Part shown: positions 15,952 through 23,795 of the stretch, piece after piece
Position numbering within the stretch: the stretch's first letter is position 1
How the letters are laid out: every line of letters begins with the position of its first letter
NCBI GenBank assembly: GCA_945862465.1
Contig: CAMAYO010000021.1
Coordinates: 1 to 33,233 of the forward strand
Direction of reading: 5' to 3'
From: Pseudorhodobacter antarcticus
GTDB taxonomy: Bacteria > Pseudomonadota > Alphaproteobacteria > Rhodobacterales > Rhodobacteraceae
Length of the DNA stretch: 33,233 nucleotides
Made by a program: the position numbers and the translations under genes
Notes under the pieces: model-generated
The model's database searches: none
Told to the model about the DNA's origin: nothing
The model's input: the letters and a program-made list of their open reading frames with translations, nothing else

Positions 15952-16544
15952 TTTATCCTCAATTTAGAAAGTGTTCTTTGAAACCAGACGCCAAACATAC
16001 TTTTGTATATTTGGTTCGACAATTGCAATTGGCAAGGGCCCACTTGCACTAATGAAGCTTGCGCATTGCAAAAATCTGCGCAAACAAACGGTTCAGTGAA
16101 AATCGCAACTTGGTCGAAAAGTTGCCGAAATTCAACGCCTTGAACCGCACGAGCGAAAAAGGTGTCAGCCTTGCTCATGCTGGTTTTTTGCGCCAGCACA
16201 CCGCCACGCAACCCTGTGTTGGGCCTGCAGGGGGTGTTCGAAAAAAATGCGTTCAGGGCAATTTGGCGCACTCTAAACCGCCATCTCAAAGGACAAATGA
16301 CCTTTGGGTGCATGGCTGGCAATTCGGCGCCGATTCATTGATAGACCTATGCTGCGTGTCATTATGTCGATCGATTTATGTCTAAGGGATAACTCAAGCT
16401 ACATTCTCTATCCTAAAGAGTATTTTTCAAGCTGTCTATGACAAGGTTTCATCGGAACAAACGACAAAGTCGCTTGCAGGACAGCCCCGCGCCACCCACC
16501 TTATAGGCTGCCCCAAACTTGGCTTCGATCAGAAGGAAGTCGCC
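15952..16544. other. Gene-free stretch between the response regulator and the MFS gene
   Basis: This 593-base stretch holds divergent promoters by position. Open frames of 108-149 residues occur on both strands but have no recognisable domain, and the minus-strand one overlaps the response regulator, so I do not call them. Visible elements are the dyad at 15991-16014 and an AT-rich zone around 16360-16430 with the TATCCTAA element. No tRNA or terminator is evident. Confidence 0.55.
15991..16014. promoter_or_regulatory. Inverted repeat upstream of the response regulator
   Basis: CCAAACATAC (15991-16000) and GTATATTTGG (16005-16014) pair over 10 positions with one G-T type mismatch, around a TTTT loop. 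The repeat lies 40 bases before the response regulator start. It is a candidate operator, or a 5' leader hairpin; the binding protein is unknown. Confidence 0.45.
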
Positions 16545-17765
16545 ATGCACTACCCCCGCGTCAGTCTTTACGCCGCGATGCTGGCTGCTGCGGGCATTCC
16601 GCTTTATATCCACTTACCCCAGTTTGCTTCGGTCAATCTGGGGATGGGCTTGGGCACGATTGGTTTGATTTTGCTGGTGATCCGCCTGATTGATCTGGTG
16701 CAAGATCCGCTGATCGGCTGGGCGATTGACCGCTGGCCCAAAGCGCAAACCGCCTTTGCGATGATCGCTGCAGCGGGCTTGGCGATTGGCTATCCCGTGC
16801 TTTTTTCCTTAACACCTGGCCCCTATTTGATTGCAAAGATGGTGGCGGTTTTGGCGCTGTTGTTTGCAGCCTATAGTCTGGGGTCGATCTTGCTTTATGG
16901 TCGCAGTGCTACGCTGGCGTTGCGGCCAGAGCCTGACGCGCTGATGACGCTGGCCGCATATCGCGAGGGGGGCATGCTTGCAGGGGTGCTTTTGGCTGCA
17001 AGTGCGCCTGCAATTTTGGTGGCTTTGGGGGCCAGCGCACAGGGCTATCCGGCCTTTGGGATGGCGCTGGGGCTTTTGGCCGTGTTTGCAGCCCTTGTAA
17101 CCCAACCGATTTGGCGAAGGCCTGTGATCTTGGGCGGGGCTTTGTCTTTGGCGGGGCTGGGCCAAGCCGGGGCCTTGCGGCTTTTGGCCTTGGCTTTGGT
17201 GAACAGTTTGCCGGTGGCGCTGACATCAACGTTGTTTTTGTTCTTTGTCGAAGACCGCTTGCACCTGCCGGGAAAGGCGGGGTTGCTGCTGACCTTGTTC
17301 TTCATAAGTGCCGGGATCAGCGTTCCGTTTTGGTTGCGCTTAAGGGGGCGGATTGGGGCTAAGGCAACATTGCTGATCGCTATGCCGCTGGCCATCGCGT
17401 GTTTTGCGGGCTCTGCCTTTTTGGCGCAGGGTGACCTTGTGGCGTTTGCGGTGATTTGCGCGGCCTCTGGTGCAGCACTTGGGGCGGATACGGTTTTGCT
17501 GCCGGCCATGTTTTCGGTGGCTTTAACGCGGGCAGGTCTGCAAGCCTCGTTGGCTTTCGGCATCTGGGCGTTTGCTGGAAAGCTGGGCTTGGCGCTGGCC
17601 GCTTTCGCCGTCATGCCGATTTTGGAATGGAACGGATTTCTGCCCGGGCAGGCCAACAGCGCACAAGCGCTGACAGCACTCACCTTGGCCTATGCGGTGG
17701 TGCCCTGCGTGCTGAAATTGGGCGCAATGGCGATGGTGCTGCGGTTGAAAGATGCTGATGGATAG
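16545..17765 (+). CDS. MFS transporter of the GPH (MFS_2, MelB-like) type
   Basis: A 406-residue integral membrane protein with about 12 hydrophobic segments, starting at ATG 16545 after AGAAGGAAG. The cytoplasmic loop between helices 2 and 3 reads LIDLVQDPLIGWAIDRWPKAQ, which matches the D-x3-DPxxGxxxDR signature of glycoside-pentoside-hexuronide:cation symporters. The family moves sugars, glycosides or other solutes with H+ or Na+ in the inner membrane. The upstream gap carries a likely promoter region but no sugar-metabolism gene is adjacent, so the substrate is open. Confidence 0.85.
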   Translation: MHYPRVSLYAAMLAAAGIPLYIHLPQFASVNLGMGLGTIGLILLVIRLIDLVQDPLIGWAIDRWPKAQTAFAMIAAAGLAIGYPVLFSLTPGPYLIAKMVAVLALLFAAYSLGSILLYGRSATLALRPEPDALMTLAAYREGGMLAGVLLAASAPAILVALGASAQGYPAFGMALGLLAVFAALVTQPIWRRPVILGGALSLAGLGQAGALRLLALALVNSLPVALTSTLFLFFVEDRLHLPGKAGLLLTLFFISAGISVPFWLRLRGRIGAKATLLIAMPLAIACFAGSAFLAQGDLVAFAVICAASGAALGADTVLLPAMFSVALTRAGLQASLAFGIWAFAGKLGLALAAFAVMPILEWNGFLPGQANSAQALTALTLAYAVVPCVLKLGAMAMVLRLKDADG

Positions 17766-17779
17766 GGGTTTTGCATCCC

Positions 17780-18196
17780 TTACCAGTCAATCTCGCGGTC
17801 GCCCCCGACAAACTGGGCGCTTTTGGCTGTGTATTGGAACAATTCCACCAAACTGCCCGAAGGATCCTTGAGCCAAGCCTGCCACGTGTCATCGCAGCCA
17901 TATTTCGGGTCTGTCACCTCGATTCCCTTGGCGCGCAACTCGGCGACACAGGCGGGCAGATCCTCCACCTCAAGACACAGATGGTTGACCTGACCAGAGC
18001 GCGCAATGGGCGCCTCGTCATGCAAGAACACCTCGACAAAGGTGCGTTCGCCGCAAGATAGGTAAAGCCCGACCCAAGCGCCTACTTTCAGAAAGTTGAA
18101 ACACTTCGTCAGACCCAAGCCCCCGACATAGAACGTTTCCGCCTGCGCCAAATCATGACTATAAACGCAAACATGCGCCAATTGCTTTGCGATCAC
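17780..18196 (-). CDS. VOC (glyoxalase/bleomycin resistance/dioxygenase fold) family protein
   Basis: A 138-residue protein. I start it at GTG 18196, with GGGAGG about 6 bases upstream, rather than at the ATG 39 bases earlier, because the fold begins KQLAHVCVYSHDLAQAETFYV. The beta-alpha-beta-beta-beta pattern is doubled. Candidate metal ligands are His in LAHVCVY, Glu in FVEVFL, His in NHLCLEV and Glu in LVELFQY, so a metal site seems intact. The C-terminal YGCDDTWQAWLKDPSGSLVELFQY resembles lactoylglutathione-lyase-like proteins, but the reaction is unknown. It converges with the MFS gene, 14 bases apart. Confidence 0.8.
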   Translation of the reverse strand: MIAKQLAHVCVYSHDLAQAETFYVGGLGLTKCFNFLKVGAWVGLYLSCGERTFVEVFLHDEAPIARSGQVNHLCLEVEDLPACVAELRAKGIEVTDPKYGCDDTWQAWLKDPSGSLVELFQYTAKSAQFVGGDREIDW

Positions 18197-18606
18197 CCCA
18201 ACCTCCCATGCTGCCCTGTGGGCGCATCTTAACACCCAAAACGCAAATCGCCATCAAAAGCAGGGCTGAGTTTGTGCCTGACGGCAGACGCGAACGGCGA
18301 TGCATATTGGCGGAAGCGGTTGGATTCGAACTGGACCACAACATGGGGGCAGTCCAGTCCCGCCCAGTTGAGGGGTAAAAACGTGCTTGGGGTGACAGTT
18401 ATTACTTCACGTCTTTTGGGTGCCGCCCCTGCTGGGCTTTGGCAAGAAGAAGACCCGCGAGGGGAGCTGGGTGACCGGCCTGCGGCTGAACGGGGCCGTC
18501 CATGCCACCGACCCGTGACGGGTGTGACGGGTGTGGAGGGTTTTCCGACATGGAAATGCTTGCCACTGAATACATAACTCCAAGAAACACAGGGTATATG
18601 CGCATC
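18197..18606. other. Gene-free, degenerate stretch next to mobile-element debris
   Basis: About 400 bases without a convincing gene. The plus strand around 18406-18514 can be read as a short open segment containing GFGKKKTREGSWVTGL, faintly like an IS630-type transposase, but it is too short and interrupted to call. A short direct repeat (GACGGGTGT twice, about 18516-18535) is present. The composition fits decayed insertion-sequence DNA. Confidence 0.4.
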
Positions 18607-18909
18607 TTAGTGTCCAGAGACCACCTTTCGAAGCAGAGCATTTTCTTGCCGAAGGCTGCAGACTTCCTCGAAAAGGCTCTCCATCACGTCGCCATAGGGC
18701 GAGCCGACGAAGGTTTCGCGCAGCCAGCGGTTCAGCGTCGATTGGCCGATACCCAAGTCTCTGGCCAATTGCGCGCGCGTCTGCCCACTTGTCAGCATCA
18801 TCCGCACAGCCATTTGGATCACTTCCTCCTCGGACGAGGATTTGAGAAAAGAGGTCGTATTGTCGAGCAAGGCTTGGTCCTTTCGTGAATGGGGCGTCCC
18901 GCTCATCAT
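18607..18909 (-). pseudogene. IS3-type transposase OrfA, truncated at its C-terminus
   Basis: About 100 residues. The helix-turn-helix of HTH_Tnp_1 type is clear (TSGQTRAQLARDLGIGQSTLNRWL), followed by the leucine-rich coiled coil SLFEEVCSLRQENALLRK. In intact OrfA proteins that coiled coil continues into a longer helix such as ERDILKKATAFF. Here the frame leaves the family right after LLRK and stops five residues later. No matching OrfB follows on the same strand, so this is an inactive fragment. Confidence 0.65.
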
Positions 18910-19079
18910 GCGACAACGCTGCTGACAAACGGCTGACGCGCGTCATCGGCCCGCGACCAGGTTCAACGGCCCCGGGGTCGCTTCAGGCCAGAGCCCTTGC
19001 CTGTCCCCAAAGGCCCTCTGGAGCATGGCCGCCACCCTTGCAGTCTGCGGAATCACGGGCCTCAGCCGCTGGATTTGCC

Positions 19080-19285
19080 CAGGGACACTCGAAGGAGAGC
19101 TTGAAGCCGCCATCGCGGCCTTCATCGACCACTACAACAACCACCGCTACCACGAGAGCATCGGCAACCTCACCCCAGCTGATGTCTACTTCGGGCGCGG
19201 CGAAACCGTCCTGGCTGAAAGGAGACGCATCAAACACAAGACCATCCAAAACCGCCGCTTGAACCATCACCGTAAAGCAGCATAG
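19080..19285 (+). pseudogene. IS3-family transposase OrfB, C-terminal fragment
   Basis: The last 65 or so residues of an rve-type integrase core. AAIAAFIDHYNNHRYHESIG carries the region of the third acidic catalytic residue, and LTPADVYFGRGETVLAER plus the basic tail KTIQNRRLNHHRKAA are typical OrfB ends. Sequence upstream of about 19080 is unrelated, so the catalytic Asp residues and OrfA are missing. Not functional. Confidence 0.75.
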
Positions 19286-19401
19286 CCTAAACCCGATGAG
19301 CCAATAACCTCCGCTCCAAAATCACCGCGGATGTTCCAAATCATTCGACGACGGACAATCGCGGCATTTTCGCTTTGATTAGCTGCCGTGGTGAACTGTT
19401 C

Positions 19402-19415
19402 AAGCCAATTGGCTT
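19402..19415. repeat. 14-base perfect palindrome at the operon 3' end
   Basis: AAGCCAATTGGCTT is perfectly self-complementary and touches the stop codon of the PanB-like gene. It has no loop or T-run, so it is a poor terminator. It could be a protein-binding or recombination-related site; role unknown. Confidence 0.35.
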
Positions 19416-20209
19416 TAGGAAAGACCCTTACGGAAGGCCACCAACTCGGCCTCTTCCATCTTCACGATGTGTTTGTCTTCTGGATACGCTCCTGAGGCGA
19501 CTTCTGCGATAAACTCGCTATATGCCTCCACCCGATGGCGTTGCAGGCGATCGTATTCGGCGGCGAAATTGCGATACACTTTGGCATGGCGGGGCATGTG
19601 GCCGCGATTTTCACCCAGGATATCTTCCGAGAATAGATACTGCACATCGCATCCTGGGCCAGAGCCCATAGACCAAAGCAGAATATTGACCCTGCGGCTG
19701 ATCTCGGACGCCACTTCGACCGGTACCACCTCGATCTCAACAGCGAAAGCGCCAGCCGCTTCATAGGCGCGGACTTCTTCTAACATGATCAGTGCCGCTT
19801 CAGCCGTCTTACCAACGGCTTTGAACCCCCCAGTAAAGGTATTTCGGGACGGTACCAGCCCGACATGGCCCACCACAGGAATATGCTCGTCAGTCAAGAA
19901 TTTCACTGTGGCAAGGCTGCCAGAGCAATACAGAGCATCCGCCCCTGCATTCAGCATCTTACCGGCAAAGCGCAGATAGTCGTCGCGGGTTCCTGCCGAG
20001 CGGTGGTCAACCCCCGTCATGGAAAACAGCGAGGGCGCCACTTTGCGATACTCAGGGTGGGCGACGAGTTCAGGCGGTACCGAGACGATGTCAATTCCGG
20101 CTTCTTCGGCCGCTGCGGCCTCTTCCAGCGTAAAAAGGCGAAGCATCGTTAGTTGGCCTTTGCCCTTCTTGGCACGTAGATCGATGATGGTGGGTTTTTT
20201 GTTGTTCAT
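19415..20209 (-). CDS. PanB-family (ketopantoate hydroxymethyltransferase-like) protein lacking the metal ligands
   Basis: A 264-residue TIM-barrel protein starting at ATG 20209, one base after the Rieske gene stop. Homology to PanB is clear from GHVGLVPSRNTFTGGFKAVG (114-133), the catalytic-Glu segment EVVPVEVA (Glu160, matching E. coli Glu181) and GSGPGCDVQ. The three PanB Mg2+ ligands are not kept. E. coli GDS (Asp45) aligns with VPP (44-46), ADLPF (Asp84) with the FSMTGVDH region, and KIEGG (Glu114) with LYCSG (93-97). It is therefore unlikely to make ketopantoate. As last gene of a sugar-type catabolic operon it may perform a related aldol or retro-aldol step on a sugar-derived oxoacid. 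That is inference. Confidence 0.82.
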   Translation of the reverse strand: MNNKKPTIIDLRAKKGKGQLTMLRLFTLEEAAAAEEAGIDIVSVPPELVAHPEYRKVAPSLFSMTGVDHRSAGTRDDYLRFAGKMLNAGADALYCSGSLATVKFLTDEHIPVVGHVGLVPSRNTFTGGFKAVGKTAEAALIMLEEVRAYEAAGAFAVEIEVVPVEVASEISRRVNILLWSMGSGPGCDVQYLFSEDILGENRGHMPRHAKVYRNFAAEYDRLQRHRVEAYSEFIAEVASGAYPEDKHIVKMEEAELVAFRKGLS

Positions 20210-20210
20210 C

Positions 20211-20522
20211 TCAGGGCACCTCAATTTCCACGGTGCCATTCAGGACACGCGTGGAATATGTTTTCAAGTTTACGGTGACCGGTGCACGCTGTGCGGCTCC
20301 GGTCTTGTAGTTGAAGCGGCCGTTGTGTTTAGGGCATTCGATGTGGTCGCCCAAGACTAGGCCATCGCATAAGTGAACATTTTCGTGGCTACATAGACCC
20401 GAAGTCGCAAAAAAATTCCCCTTAGGGTCGCGGTAGATGGCATAGGTTGCCCCACCGTAATCAAAGCGCCGCACATCCTCGGGGTCTATATCATCGACGG
20501 CGCAAACGGGTATCCAGTCCAT
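20211..20522 (-). CDS. Rieske [2Fe-2S] ferredoxin, MocE-like
   Basis: A 103-residue soluble Rieske protein. ATG 20522 lies one base after the desaturase stop (TGAGATG); the longer open frame upstream is only overlap with that gene. Cluster ligands are Cys44 and His46 (CSHENVHLCDG) and Cys63 and His66 (CPKHNGRF). Size and pairing with a MocD-like oxygenase match MocE of rhizopine catabolism, the electron donor in oxidative demethylation of 3-O-methyl-scyllo-inosamine. No MocF-like reductase is in the window, so the reductase must come from elsewhere. Confidence 0.88.
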   Translation of the reverse strand: MDWIPVCAVDDIDPEDVRRFDYGGATYAIYRDPKGNFFATSGLCSHENVHLCDGLVLGDHIECPKHNGRFNYKTGAAQRAPVTVNLKTYSTRVLNGTVEIEVP

Positions 20523-20523
20523 C

Positions 20524-21630
20524 TCAGGCCCCCATTCCGCTGCGGTCAGGCACATTTTGGTGTAACTCCTCGCGATAGGGGCGTGCCGTGGCAGGTAGGT
20601 CTTTGCGCAGGTAATAGCCTTTTTCATAGCGCTGGCGCAGAACTGCCGGGATCATTTCGGCATAGGCCGCCCAGATCGATGGACACGCCATGGGCAGGTC
20701 GTCTTTTATAAGTTCATGGAGCTTGGGCAGAGCATGGTAGGGCACCATTGGGAACATGTGGTGCTCGACGTGGTAGTTCATGTTCCAGTAAATCCAGCGG
20801 CTGATCGGGTTCATATAGCAGGTGCGCGAATTGAGCCGGTGATCGACCACATCTTCGGCCAGTCCGCCGTGCTGGATCAGACCTGTCATATACATGTGCC
20901 AACAGCCATAAAGCCTTGGCAGGCCGATCAGCATGAACGGCACAAAGGACTGCAACCAAAGCGCCACGATTAGCGTGGCCGCATAGATCGCCACATGAAC
21001 CCGCGCGGCATAGATTGCCTTGGGAATCTCAGCTGCGGGAATGTAATCACGCTCATCGGCATTCATGTTGCCAATTGCGTTTCGAACGATGACCTTGAGC
21101 GACTGGTACGCATCGAGTGGGCTGACAAAAGATTGGAACTTCATCCAGACATTGGTTGGATGCATGAAGCCTATCTCTGCATCCCGGCCAACGATGATCG
21201 TGTCGGTGTGGTGGCGGGCATGGCTCCACCGCCAGTTGACCGGATTGCGCATCACCATAAAACTAGCGATTTGATAAACGATGTCGTTCATCCAACCTGT
21301 GCGAAAGGCTGTACCATGCCCTGCTTCGTGCCAGCGACTGTCGCAAGCAGAGCCATAAAGCACGCCGTATACGACCCAGAACGGCAGGCAGACCCAAGAT
21401 CCCCAATAGTATACGCCGCCAATGCCCGTCAGCACCAAAAGGCCTAGCCAGATCACGGTATCTCGGATGGCAGGCTGATCGCTACGCGCCATCAAGTCCT
21501 TCATCACTTTGCGCGGGATGTCGGAGTGATACCACTCCGCTGATGCGAGCCCTAGTTCCAAAGCTCTGGCGGCGCTGGGGCCAGTTAGGGAATAATCGCG
21601 TTTTTCTACAAGCGATTGGTCATAAGCCAT
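20524..21630 (-). CDS. Membrane histidine-box oxygenase of the fatty acid desaturase superfamily, MocD-like
   Basis: A 368-residue di-iron membrane enzyme, start ATG 21630 after AAAGGA. Three histidine boxes are intact: HEAGH (101-105), HARHH (137-141) and HVEHH (287-291, in NYHVEHHMFP), with an extra His in LIQHGG. Hydrophobic segments lie at about 58-95 and 208-245. Fusion-like gene spacing with a Rieske ferredoxin and location in a sugar-uptake operon fit MocD, the proposed oxygenase that removes the O-methyl group of a rhizopine, better than a lipid desaturase. The substrate here is inferred to be a methylated sugar or cyclitol. Confidence 0.85.
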   Translation of the reverse strand: MAYDQSLVEKRDYSLTGPSAARALELGLASAEWYHSDIPRKVMKDLMARSDQPAIRDTVIWLGLLVLTGIGGVYYWGSWVCLPFWVVYGVLYGSACDSRWHEAGHGTAFRTGWMNDIVYQIASFMVMRNPVNWRWSHARHHTDTIIVGRDAEIGFMHPTNVWMKFQSFVSPLDAYQSLKVIVRNAIGNMNADERDYIPAAEIPKAIYAARVHVAIYAATLIVALWLQSFVPFMLIGLPRLYGCWHMYMTGLIQHGGLAEDVVDHRLNSRTCYMNPISRWIYWNMNYHVEHHMFPMVPYHALPKLHELIKDDLPMACPSIWAAYAEMIPAVLRQRYEKGYYLRKDLPATARPYREELHQNVPDRSGMGA

Positions 21631-21649
21631 AACTGTTCCTTTGCTTGCC

Positions 21650-22825
21650 TCAGCGTCCTGTCAAAGGCCGGAATAGGCCTGATGGCTGCGGGTAGGCTTC
21701 TTGTGGCGATTGGGCAATTTTTGTGATCCTTGCTTCGGCCTTTGCGATCTCGGCCACGCCATCCAAAATGTGAAAGCGTGTGTCATAAGTGCGGCACTCT
21801 TGGCCTTGCAGCCAGATCATCTCGCCGCGTTCCCGAGCCGCTAGATCGCCCAAAACGTGATGGCTGGAGGGTTCGATGCCAAAGGCATAGGCGCCGGCCT
21901 GAAAGTGCTGCCATTCGTATAGACATGGCAGTTGGTCCTTTCGGGTCGTTACCTCGATCCCCAATGCAAGGCGATCATTAATCAAGGCGACGGGTACCTC
22001 ACCCGCACTGTTGCAACCTGCTTCATGTTGCCAGACCTGTTCGGCGAATTGATCCATTGGTGCGGGCGCGCGCGCATAACCTACGCCCTGCGCCGTGTAG
22101 CGGTCGCTATGGGCCGACCAAACCACGTCTGTGATTGGTGCAACGAAGCGTGCGCCTTCGGCCAGCAAGGGAGCACCAATGTTGATATGGTAAAAAAACA
22201 TATGGGGCGTTGGCAAAAAGCCTGTGTTTTTCACCCGGTCACTAAGCCGGATCTCGTTGCTGCCAAGATCAACTTCGATCTTGCGAAACAGGGTCAATTG
22301 TTCGCCGAAGGTCGTCGCCTGACGCACCTCTCCCTCGGCCCATAGGATGCAACGACCTTCCTGCCAACGCTCTCCATATCCTACAAGCTTGCCCGGGATC
22401 GTCGAGATACGCCCATGCAACCCATGCCGGTTTGTGATCATGTTTGGGTAGTTGTAATTGCCGGCGGGCACCTCTTCAGGGCCAAGAATATGGTCTAGAC
22501 CGCAGGTGACCAGAAAGCCGCTGAAGCTGCGCCCCCATGAAAAGCCATCTTCGCTGTCATATTCGTGAAGGCTTGGATGACGGACGCCAGAAGGGCCGTG
22601 CCAACCGATCGATTGGCCTTTGAACTCTAGCTCGCAGATGTCAAAGGCTCTGTCGATCAGCACGGTGAAGCGCAGGCCGGTGCCAGTGCGAAACTCCAGC
22701 ATACGGACACCGCGCTCCAGACCGTCGGACAATTCCATTAACCGCACCCCGCCAAACGCGCTAAGGCTGCCGGAGCGGCGCGCAAGTTCGAGGGGGGAAA
22801 GGTCTTCTCCGAACAGTCTGGGCAT
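21650..22825 (-). CDS. DUF4432 family aldose 1-epimerase-like protein
   Basis: A 391-residue beta-sandwich protein of the galactose-mutarotase superfamily, DUF4432 type. Typical stretches are FTVLIDRAFDICELEFKGQ near the N-terminus, GLDHILGPEE, NRHGLHGRISTIPGK, and the HMFFYHINIGAPLL segment with candidate catalytic histidines. Start ATG 22825 has AATAGGTG upstream. Family members sit in sugar operons and are thought to interconvert anomers or epimers, but reactions are mostly unproven. It lies between the isomerase-like protein and the MocD-like oxygenase. Confidence 0.8.
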   Translation of the reverse strand: MPRLFGEDLSPLELARRSGSLSAFGGVRLMELSDGLERGVRMLEFRTGTGLRFTVLIDRAFDICELEFKGQSIGWHGPSGVRHPSLHEYDSEDGFSWGRSFSGFLVTCGLDHILGPEEVPAGNYNYPNMITNRHGLHGRISTIPGKLVGYGERWQEGRCILWAEGEVRQATTFGEQLTLFRKIEVDLGSNEIRLSDRVKNTGFLPTPHMFFYHINIGAPLLAEGARFVAPITDVVWSAHSDRYTAQGVGYARAPAPMDQFAEQVWQHEAGCNSAGEVPVALINDRLALGIEVTTRKDQLPCLYEWQHFQAGAYAFGIEPSSHHVLGDLAARERGEMIWLQGQECRTYDTRFHILDGVAEIAKAEARITKIAQSPQEAYPQPSGLFRPLTGR

Positions 22826-22868
22826 ATATCACCTATTCTGGGGGCGGCGCGGGCGCCGCCCATTTTAG

Positions 22869-23780
22869 TCACACGCCGTTGGCTACAAATTTGCCGTCCA
22901 AGAAAGCCTTGGAGCGCGGCACATCCGCTTCATCCAGATGTTCTATGATCATCGGAATGTTTGGGCATTTCTCTGCCAGGCGTTGCAGATAGAGGTCATA
23001 GTTCAAGACGCCCATCCCTGGCGCATCCAGTGCGATTGCTCCAACGCCACGGAAGGTGTGGCTCGCCAAGGCATCGTCATCACCGATGTCGGCATGTTTT
23101 TCCGAAGTGTCCTTGGCGCGTGCCACGTCTTTGGCATGGGCGATTTTGACTTTGTCAGCCAGCGTGTCGAAGACTTGGTTCAACACCTTGTCCATGCTGT
23201 CGATGTTGTGGTCCTCGAAGTAATTGGTCGGATCCATTAACAGTCCAAGGCCTGGGTGATCAACTTGGGCGAACATCCGGACCGTTTCCTCAACGGACCC
23301 CACCACGTTGTTGACATAAGTCTCCAGCAGGAATTGTGCCCCGTGGTCATAGGCCACCTGCGCCAGTTCAGAGATCACTTTGCGGCAGGTCTCGAACCCC
23401 TCCTCGGTCTTGTTCTTGGGGTCCGACATCCACTCGGACTCGGTATTGTAGGTGCCGGTTTCTGAGATCACATAGGGCGTGCCAAAGCTGCGAGCGTTGC
23501 GAAGTAGCTCTTTGAGGCGGTCAACATTGGCTTTGCGATGAGCAAGGTCGGGGTGGATGATGTTGGTATAACCCGACAGGCAGCAAATCGGTAGGTTATG
23601 GGCGCGGAACGTGTCGCGCACCTTCTTAGCCTTGCCTGCGGTGATCTGGCCCGCGCTTAGGTCGATGTCCTTGAAATGTAGGTCCAACTGCACGGTGTTA
23701 AAGCCGTGGCTGCGGATGCGTTTGGCGGTTTCCTCTAATCCGTAGGGGAAATAGCCTGTAAAGATTCCCGATTGCATCAT
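22869..23780 (-). CDS. Xylose-isomerase-like TIM barrel sugar isomerase/epimerase
   Basis: A 303-residue AP-endonuclease-2-family TIM barrel. GGGAGG precedes the start, where two ATGs are adjacent. Likely metal ligands are Glu153 (LLETYVN), Asp183 (LMDPTNYFE), a His in the KIAHAKD region (His215) and Glu280 (IIEHLDE), the arrangement of IolE, MocC and ketose 3-epimerases. It would isomerise, epimerise or dehydrate a keto-sugar or keto-inositol produced by the adjoining dehydrogenase. It follows that gene by 15 bases. Confidence 0.83.
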   Translation of the reverse strand: MMQSGIFTGYFPYGLEETAKRIRSHGFNTVQLDLHFKDIDLSAGQITAGKAKKVRDTFRAHNLPICCLSGYTNIIHPDLAHRKANVDRLKELLRNARSFGTPYVISETGTYNTESEWMSDPKNKTEEGFETCRKVISELAQVAYDHGAQFLLETYVNNVVGSVEETVRMFAQVDHPGLGLLMDPTNYFEDHNIDSMDKVLNQVFDTLADKVKIAHAKDVARAKDTSEKHADIGDDDALASHTFRGVGAIALDAPGMGVLNYDLYLQRLAEKCPNIPMIIEHLDEADVPRSKAFLDGKFVANGV

Positions 23781-23795
23781 GGTAGGTTTCCTCCC

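Larger units (their letters stand above)
18607..19357. mobile_element. Composite of decayed IS3-family fragments
   Basis: An OrfA fragment on the minus strand and an OrfB tail on the plus strand lie head to head, which cannot be a single IS3 copy. The sequence ending ATTCGACGACGGACA at 19357 resembles the right terminal end of IS3-family elements whose OrfB ends 70 bases or so before it. The left end of that element is gone. The debris borders the catabolic operon that starts at 19415. Confidence 0.55.

Noticed and set aside
15873-16385. Open frames of 149 (minus) and 108 (plus) residues in the long intergenic region
   Set aside because: The minus frame overlaps the response regulator gene, neither has a domain or a good ribosome site, and their amino-acid composition is unlike the neighbouring genes.
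18308-18337. tRNA 3'-end-like sequence on the minus strand (TTCGAATC followed by ...CGCCA), a possible island attachment site
   Set aside because: The bases on both sides of the TTCGAAT loop do not pair into a T-stem, and no acceptor 5' strand, D-arm or anticodon arm is present upstream. Probably chance.
18272-18577. 101-residue plus-strand frame before the IS fragments
   Set aside because: No family resemblance, biased towards Arg/Pro, and bounded by decayed mobile DNA.
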